NCBI GenBank assembly: GCA_015499985.1
Contig: JAAAUF010000257.1
Location: 1 to 39,858 of the forward strand
Direction of reading: 5' to 3'
From: Haplosporangium gracile
Lineage: Eukaryota > Mortierellomycota > Mortierellomycetes > Mortierellales > Mortierellaceae
Length of the DNA stretch: 39,858 nt
A program made the translations under genes and the position numbers. The notes under the pieces were generated by a model that saw only the letters and a program-made list of their open reading frames with translations, did no database searches and was not told the origin of the DNA. This document shows positions 33,844-39,858 of the stretch, piece after piece. Each line of letters begins with the position of its first letter. Position 1 is the stretch's first letter.

Positions 33844-36600
33844 ATGTCCACAGGATACAGACAAAGCACATTAAAGAGAATGCGCAGAGTACTCGCAGCA
33901 TCGTTTGATTCTTCGTTACATGGCCCTGCCAGAATCGGTTGGGCCATCTGTACCTTCGGATGTAAGTCACCTTTATCATGAGAGAGAAGGGGGGAGGGAG
34001 GTGTTTTCCGAACTTGAAGAAATCTGTTACTTACGAGCCTTTATTTTTTTTTGTTGTGCTTGTTTAATGAGCAGATCCTTATCCTCATAGGCGAGTTGGT
34101 GAGAACGTTACGGTGTGTATCTTCAGGACGATTGTCATTTTTATCACAAGTAAGTTTCCATTCCATGACTCCACGGCATTTTTATTTTTTGATGAGAAAG
34201 TCAGAACAGATTTTTCCGTTCTCTCCCTCCCTTCCCTCATTCCCGACCATACATTGACCCCTTTGCCACCATTTTATCGTGTAGGACTCGGGTGCATCCT
34301 GGGAACGGTCTGGTACCTCAACAACCTGGTAGAGTACCTCAAGCTCGGCGATGTTCGACCCTATAACGTCCTTTCCATCGAGAACGAATCCAGCAACGGA
34401 ACCGTCGCTCCAGGTAAAGAACTACAGAGAGCTGACATTCAGCGTTCAATTCATGCTCCTGCAGAAATAAGTGGCAAAGTGGACAAAGAGTATAACTTTC
34501 TTTCCCCCTTTTGTTGTGACATCTTTTGATAGTACTGAACATCTTCAGCATATACGGGAAGAATGCGATCAACTTGACATCGATGTCGTATCATGACTTG
34601 ACTGGCAACTATCCCTTGGATCTACAGGTGATCGATAACCCGAACATCCTTGTTCTGGGATCGGGCGTCGGTAACTTAAATGCCAAGGGCGGCAAAGGCG
34701 AGTACATGCGATATGTCCTTAGACATAACCCTCACTATGCCTCTGACTGGACTCGTGTCGGTCTGATTCATCCCAGTAAGTTTCTACTCAAGAGAGATTA
34801 ACTCAATAAGCTGGAGTAATGCCCCTTGGTCGTCTTGTCCAATGCTTCATACTAAAAAACAACTATTTTATTCTATTAGGCTCCTCAACAGAAGTTATCG
34901 ATTCTCGGGATATCTCGAACCAGTTTTACTTTTACCCAGGCCACATTGTCGAGATCCGGTACGAGCCCCTAAAATTCCATACCGTTAACCGCCAATCCGA
35001 CAAAACCACCACCTTTGAACGATTCAAGTACTTCTTGGGTTTCGGAGGCGAGACCATTGGATACTCTTACAAGAGTTCAGTCACCCATATGCCCTACCCT
35101 GAGACCCGACCCACGACCTGGGATAACTTGACGACTGTTCTTATTATTCGCCCGGCGTCTGTTATTGCAAGTGAATCGTATAATGAGGAAAAGACGAGCG
35201 TCAGGGCGACCATGTCGGATATTGGAGGACTTGTTGGGATTGTGGGGTCGATCATAGTCTTCTTATTTGGTGTTTCCGTCATGTCGCCTTGGGGGTTCAT
35301 TTCGGACATTCCGTATTTCCGTCGTAGGATTACTGAGTCGTTGGCGGAGGCGTATACGTCGCAGGGCGGGTTGTCTAAGGGACCCTTTACAACACATCAG
35401 TCCAACATTGGGAAATTTGAGCCGGGCATGTCAACAGAAATGCAGGTCGCGATGGTCAAAGAGCAGCTGGATGAACTGGAGTTGGTCCTGATGGAGTACT
35501 ATATCGACGGAGCGGTTTTCCAGGGTTATGACCAGGAGCGGACAAAGGTCAAGGTCCGCCGGGCTGCATCGATGAGGTCTCGTATGAGTGGTGTTGATGG
35601 TCATATGCAAGGTGGTGGAGGCAATGGGAAGAATATGATGATGGAGCCGTTGACGTTGCCGAGTCGGACGCTGTTCGAGAGCCAGCACCAGCATAAAGGT
35701 CAGCTCCCTTCACCCGAGTACCCACCGGCCGCCAACTCTTCGTTTCGCCGTGTCAGTATTGACAGACACCACCGTCGGACATCCTCTGCCACCGAGGGTG
35801 GCGGAGTATTTGAATACTACCAACAACAAAAACTCCAACAGCACCAACAAGACCAACAACCATTGCGCCACCAAAATAACGCAAACAACAGCCAATACCG
35901 CAGCAGCACACTCTCAGAACAAGGAGATCTCCGCAGCCTCACCGAAGAGCCCCTCTCACCCTCCAGCAGAACCAACAACGTCAGCCGAGGAAGACGAAGT
36001 AGTCAGTTGAACGTCAGAGCTCACTTCGCCATGGATATGTACAATGATCACCAGCAGGATGACCGGCTAGGTCTATTGCAGCAGGACCACCATTCCATGC
36101 ACCAGACCTACCTCCAGAATACTACAGGCAACAGTCCAGCTTACCCACCTCGCCCGTCCAAGGATGAGATCATCTCCATGCACCTCCAAAACGATAGCGG
36201 TCTCACTCTCTCCGACAACAACAGTGCCAACACTTATTACAACAACAACGGCACGGTACCCGCACATTCGATTGTCACAGCCACAGCCACAGCCACATCT
36301 TCACCACCCTCAGGTTACCCAATCAGCTTCTCAAGCGACCTCCACCAAGATCCTGTACCGTCCGCATTGTCGTGGTGGAAGAAGGAAGGTACTACTTTGA
36401 CCGAGACAGTCGCTCCCCCACGTTCGCCTAATGGTGCAACTGGTATGACTGCGAGGTCGAGACCGGTCTCAGTCCAGCCTTTGAATTCTATTAGTACCTC
36501 AACTTCCTACTCTTCTTCACCTTCTTCTTTACAGCAACAGCAACAGCAACAGGAACGGAATCATGGGTTGGATCTATCCAACCTGCCTAGAGAGTTCTAA
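33844..36600 (+). CDS. Two-span membrane protein of unknown function with long disordered tail
   Basis: I do not recognise a family. Exons: 33844-33961, 34075-34149, 34285-34413, 34533-34775, 34880-36600, all GT-AG and in phase, 761 residues. Residues about 50-76 form a hydrophobic segment (CIFRTIVIFITRLGCILGTVWYL). About 225 residues follow that look non-cytosolic, with candidate N-glycosylation sites (NESS, NGT, NLT) and ordered sequence (LVLGSGVGNLNAKGG, FYPGHIVEIRYEPL). A second segment at about 302-326 is Gly/Ile-rich (GLVGIVGSIIVFLFGV), followed by SPWGFISDIPYFRRR. The remaining 400 residues are Gln/Asn/Ser-rich with basic patches, predicted disordered and cytosolic. The topology suggests a receptor-like or scaffold protein with both ends inside. 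AATAAA is at 36724-36729. Confidence 0.8.
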
Positions 36601-37765
36601 GCTACTCTCACTCACTCACTACACACTTCTCATGTCAGCATAGTCACACATACAAAGCATTCACCCCTCTCTTCATCTTCTTCACCAACCAACAATCCCT
36701 TTCTATCCACTGCACATTTGCATAATAAAATCACCCCTTTTTTATTCTTTCATGTCGGTATTGCCATAATCTTCAAAACCACCTTTTTTCGCTATCAAAG
36801 CAATGAAAAAAAAGCGTGGAAAGCTTAGTGGAGGATTAACGAAGGATTACAAGGAAGGTTTGCAATTTCTTCATCCAACCCATTCACCCGCTAATTCCAC
36901 ACCTACCCTTGTCCGCACACACCAAACAACAGCAACACCCAGTCAGCAAAACAAGAGACAAGCACACAAAGGCACTGTTACGATGATTTTTTTTTTTTTT
37001 TTTTGGCTAGAGCAATTGTGCTGTCTGTGCTCTGTGCCCTGCGGCCTACTTGAGATTGTAAGTCCACCTCGTATGACGATGGTACGTAAATTTGGTGTGA
37101 ATGAGCGAGAGAGAGCGACACTAGAAGACAAGAAGAGAGGACAGGGCGAGATCTCGTGCGGCTCAAACTTGTTGTTGATGATGATGGCGGAAATGCAAAA
37201 AATGGTCAAAAAAGTTTTTCTTTTGTGTATCCCCTGCATAAGGACGCATGGTCAAGGGGAAGAGAGAATGAGAGGGGATAGCAGGGAGAGAGGACATGAC
37301 GGACGGACGGACAAAACGAGGCAAGTCAAACAGAAACATAAGTGATAAGGCGTTAAAATTGTGTGTCAATTGGACAAGAGTAAGGGTGTACATGAGCACC
37401 ATGGCTCATTTCTCACTCGTGCATAGCGTTGCGTGGTTATGCTTGTTTGTTGACTTCTGTGTTGTTTTTTTTTTTTATTTTATGAATGCATGCTTGGAAA
37501 AAAAGAAGGGAGAAAACCACATTCGATGGCTTCGCACACTTGTGGCAAAAAAAAAGAGAAAACAAACAGACAAAAAGAAAAGAACGGAACTAAGAAAAAA
37601 AAAGAAAAAAAAGGGTGTCAAGCAAAAAGAAAAAGCGAAAAAAGAAAAAAAAAAAGGTATTGTCCAAAAAAACTGCATCCTGCTGGTACTCATATGCTGG
37701 CTCGCTCGCTCGCTGAGATGTTTCCCTTGATAGGAATATCCCTGCTTGATCCTGTGCTTCGCATT
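36601..37765. other. Convergent intergenic region
   Basis: 3' flanks of the membrane protein gene (+) and endosulfine (-). It contains long poly(T) and poly(A) runs (36987-37004, 37465-37477, and A/AG-rich 37545-37660). Open frames such as 36803-37345 and 37296-37730 are Lys/Arg-rich low complexity and overlap the homopolymers, so they are not supported as genes. Confidence 0.5.
36724..36729 (+). terminator. Candidate poly(A) signal AATAAA
   Basis: Lies 124 bases past the stop codon of the two-span membrane protein gene, in A/T-rich sequence, where a poly(A) signal is expected. Confidence 0.45.
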
Positions 37766-38991
37766 TTAGGCGTTGGACTGTGGCGCCTCGGCTTCGTGGA
37801 TGAGGGAAGATTCCTTGACGGGCGGTGATCCGTGGAGGGGGTTCACAGTTCCTGGATTGGAGTGGGGGATGTTCTCTGGTTGAGGGTGTTCTGATCCAAC
37901 GGGAGCTGTCGTCTTTCCTGCCTTTGACAGCGCATAGTCTCCTGAATCAAAGTACTTGCGCTCCTATTGCATGGTGTTAATAAAAGAAAAAAGGAAGAAT
38001 TAGCATACATACATGTATCAAACAATGAAAAGCTAGAAAGGATAGAGCACTGAGCGAGAGTGTAAAGGGATGAAAGAAGAGACGACGGCGACGATAGGAG
38101 TGCCAAAAAGAGAGATAGCCGAGTCGAGTTCCTGGTTTTAATTTTTCCATTTCGCACACCACACCACACCACACTTCACCATCTTCTATTCATAACGAAC
38201 AACGAAGGGGTAAGGGTCATAAATAATGTCGTCTGGTATTGTCTGTCCAACAACAACAACAGAGTCAAAACGAAGACCAATTGTATGTATCTCCCTGGGA
38301 GAAATAGTAATAGTGTGATAATTGACAGACCAGTATGTTTTCTTTTCACTTCTCTGATCATCACCCTTCTTCTCTCTTTTTTCATTTCCGCTGGGTTCTT
38401 ATTTTTTTTTTCACTGCCGTCATCATCACTTAGTTGTGCAAGTCCTTGAGGTAGCCCTTGTCTCTCATCTAACCTGTCCCCCCACGCCACACCGAAAGCA
38501 GATAGACCTTCACTGCGCCCTTCTTCTTGTGTGCTCCACCCAACATCAAAGCTGAAAGCAGATAGCGATATAAGAGAACGAGAGACGGTGTGTGTGCTTG
38601 CAAAATGAACACTCCGAGAGTGACCAGAGAAGGACTTTGAAGAAAAGAGGAAAAAAAGTGTCCACGGTGTCAAACGGTACCTTGAGCTTCTGGTTGAGAA
38701 GTCCCTTTGCGGTGGGCAGTCTGTTTCCGTAAAGTCTTTGCAGCTTTTGCTCCTGCTCGCTTAGCGTCTACAAGTAGGAATGAACATCACCGAGTTAGTT
38801 TTTCTTTTGTCCATTCTCCAGCTTACAAAGACAGACTGGTGAGTTCCTTGTCAGTGGAAAACAGACAAGGAGGTGAAGTCAAATCGAAAGAAAGAATTGA
38901 GGAGAGTAGTGTTATAAAAGGGTACCTGTGTGGGGTGGTATGCTTGTTCTGCGGCGGTTGCGTCTGCGCTTGAATTCAAGGGAGAGCTCAT
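37766..38991 (-). CDS. IGO1: Endosulfine/ARPP-19 family protein (Igo type), PP2A-B55 inhibitor
   Basis: Small phospho-regulated inhibitor of PP2A-B55, activated by Greatwall/Rim15-type kinases at quiescence or mitotic entry. Exons (minus): 38991-38926, 38767-38681, 37963-37766 (116 residues), phase 0 junctions; the second intron is long (717 nt). Conserved core: LSEQEQKLQRLYGNRLPTAKGLLNQKL, joined to ERKYFDSGDYALSK. S58 in FDSGDY is the known kinase target position. The tail is Pro/Asn/His-rich and disordered. The N-terminal 22 residues are Ser/Ala-rich and lie in their own exon. The start at 38991 is the only Met before the conserved block in that exon. Confidence 0.95.
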
Positions 38992-38997
38992 GGTCGT

Positions 38998-39000
38998 TGG

Positions 39001-39032
<32 letters not shown>

Positions 39033-39033
39033 G
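38998..39033. repeat. (TTG)n microsatellite
   Basis: About twelve TTG units lie immediately upstream of the endosulfine start codon, within its probable leader. Transcribed from the minus strand this would read CAA repeats. Confidence 0.9.
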
Positions 39034-39048
39034 GTTGGTTAGAAGGAG

Positions 39049-39084
39049 GAAGAAGACGAGGAAGAAGACGAGGAAGAAGACGAG
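39049..39084. repeat. 12-bp tandem repeat (GAAGAAGACGAG x3)
   Basis: Three perfect head-to-tail copies of a 12-base unit, followed by imperfect GAGGAG sequence to about 39108, upstream of endosulfine. Confidence 0.9.
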
Positions 39085-39130
39085 GAAGAAGAAGAGGAGG
39101 AGGAGGAAGTGTGAATGAGTGCTTGTGTTT

Positions 39131-39145
39131 GTGTGTGTGTGTGTA

Positions 39146-39188
<43 letters not shown>
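39131..39188. repeat. (GT)n microsatellite with two interruptions
   Basis: A GT/CA tract of about 58 bases broken by GTATGTGC and ending GTGCGTGA. Open frames across it are Val/Cys low complexity and non-coding. Confidence 0.95.
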
Positions 39189-39189
<1 letters not shown>

Positions 39190-39858
39190 AAATAAAGTGG
39201 TGGCGGAAGCAGTAAAAGGAAGAGGAAGAAGAAGAAAGAAAAAGAGTGTGAAGGGGCCAAAGTTAGCAAAGTAAAAAAGACCTTATATGAGCGTGTGAGA
39301 CAACAATGCCATTTATTTCAAGGGACCAGAAAAGGACAAAGTGACTGCGACCAAGAAGGGAAGGGAAAGAAAAGAAGGGGCGTAGGTTGGGGGTGGGCAC
39401 CATCCTCATCATCATCACTACTACTACATACATGTATGCTATCACTCCTCCTACCAAAGTTTACCACCCAAGTAGGTGACTTTATTTCAAATGGCTCAGC
39501 GGTACTTGGATAAGCTCCATCGTCATATTGCCTCAGCAACTATCCTACATCCACATATCCAGACATCCACGCACAACAACATGGCTGTGGACATGGTTGA
39601 GGTTCCAATCTTCGTTTTCATGTAATGGCAAAAAATAAAGGAGTGCTAGCGACAAATTCATTGCGATTGTCATCGTCGTCACTCGTCACTTTCCTCACTT
39701 TTACTCCAACTCTCTCGGACACGCTTTTTTATCTTCCTTCTCTTGCCTCCGTCTTTTTCTTTCTTCTGCAATTGAATTGGCATTTTCGATTTGATTTGTG
39801 GAGATTTGGCTTTTGATGTTGACGACAGGCGAATGGATCTATTCAATTTGGAGTATGC
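39189..39858. other. Right-edge region without a confirmed gene
   Basis: Upstream sequence of endosulfine and possibly the 5' side of a further gene to the right. A 44-codon frame at 39491-39625 (+) begins MAQRYLDKLHRHIAS but has no recognised domain. From about 39690 the plus strand is pyrimidine-rich like other leaders here, and an ATG at 39833 (MDLFNLEY) could begin a gene cut by the window edge. Both are unconfirmed. Confidence 0.3.

Noticed and set aside
36803..37730. Lys/Arg-rich open frames between the membrane protein gene and endosulfine
   Set aside because: They span poly(T) and poly(A) runs, overlap each other in several frames, and show no domain or splice pattern.
22693..38991. 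Idea that the neighbouring genes form one new functional cluster
   Set aside because: The genes are conserved housekeeping factors on mixed strands with separate promoters; nothing links them beyond general regulation.
38928..39215. Val/Arg-rich frame over microsatellites upstream of endosulfine
   Set aside because: It is a translation of TTG, GAAGAAGACGAG and GT repeats.

Overview
The window is nuclear DNA of a filamentous, early-diverging fungus. Its genes are dense and rich in short introns (mostly 60-200 nt, GT-AG), with pyrimidine-rich leaders and many short homopolymer and trinucleotide runs. The mix of proteins (an ELL with an occludin/ELL tail, a striatin, a C1-domain membrane protein, a PIN-domain gene copy) suggests Mucoromycota/Mortierellomycotina. 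That placement is an inference; the genus cannot be read from the sequence. No bacterial operon, CRISPR array, rRNA or tRNA gene was seen.

Layout: (1) 757-2567 (+) a PAP2-type lipid phosphatase, 4 exons. (2) 2788-4422 (-) a C1-domain plus Pex24/reticulon-like membrane protein, 4 exons. (3) 5051-10107 (-) Mediator subunit MED14, 13 exons, with one apparent frame lesion near 8808. (4) 10667-13650 (-) a decayed PIN/XPG-like gene with several stops and frame changes. (5) 14036-15933 (+) casein kinase 2 alpha, 7 exons. (6) 17030-20185 (+) the elongation factor ELL, 6 exons. (7) 20436-21290 (+) a Tim17-family mitochondrial protein, 2 exons. (8) 21509-22473 (+) an SDF2-like MIR-domain secretory protein whose frame is broken by small indels. 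(9) 22693-24576 (-) tubulin cofactor B, whose first intron holds a 436-base assembly gap. (10) 26278-30294 (+) striatin, 10 exons. (11) 33844-36600 (+) an unrecognised two-span membrane protein, 5 exons. (12) 37766-38991 (-) endosulfine/Igo, 3 exons. Exon borders were placed by hand from GT-AG sites, with codon phase checked across every junction of the intact genes.

The genes are mostly housekeeping and do not form a cluster. Two themes recur. Pol II transcription is represented by MED14 and ELL. Phosphorylation signalling is represented by CK2 alpha, striatin (a PP2A B''' scaffold) and endosulfine (a PP2A-B55 inhibitor). Nothing shows a new multi-gene system. The most notable items are the decaying PIN-like gene whose three in-frame stops all fit C:G to T:A transitions, the C1 plus Pex24-like architecture, the frame lesions in MED14 and SDF2, the tandem 13-residue duplication in ELL, and the orphan membrane protein.
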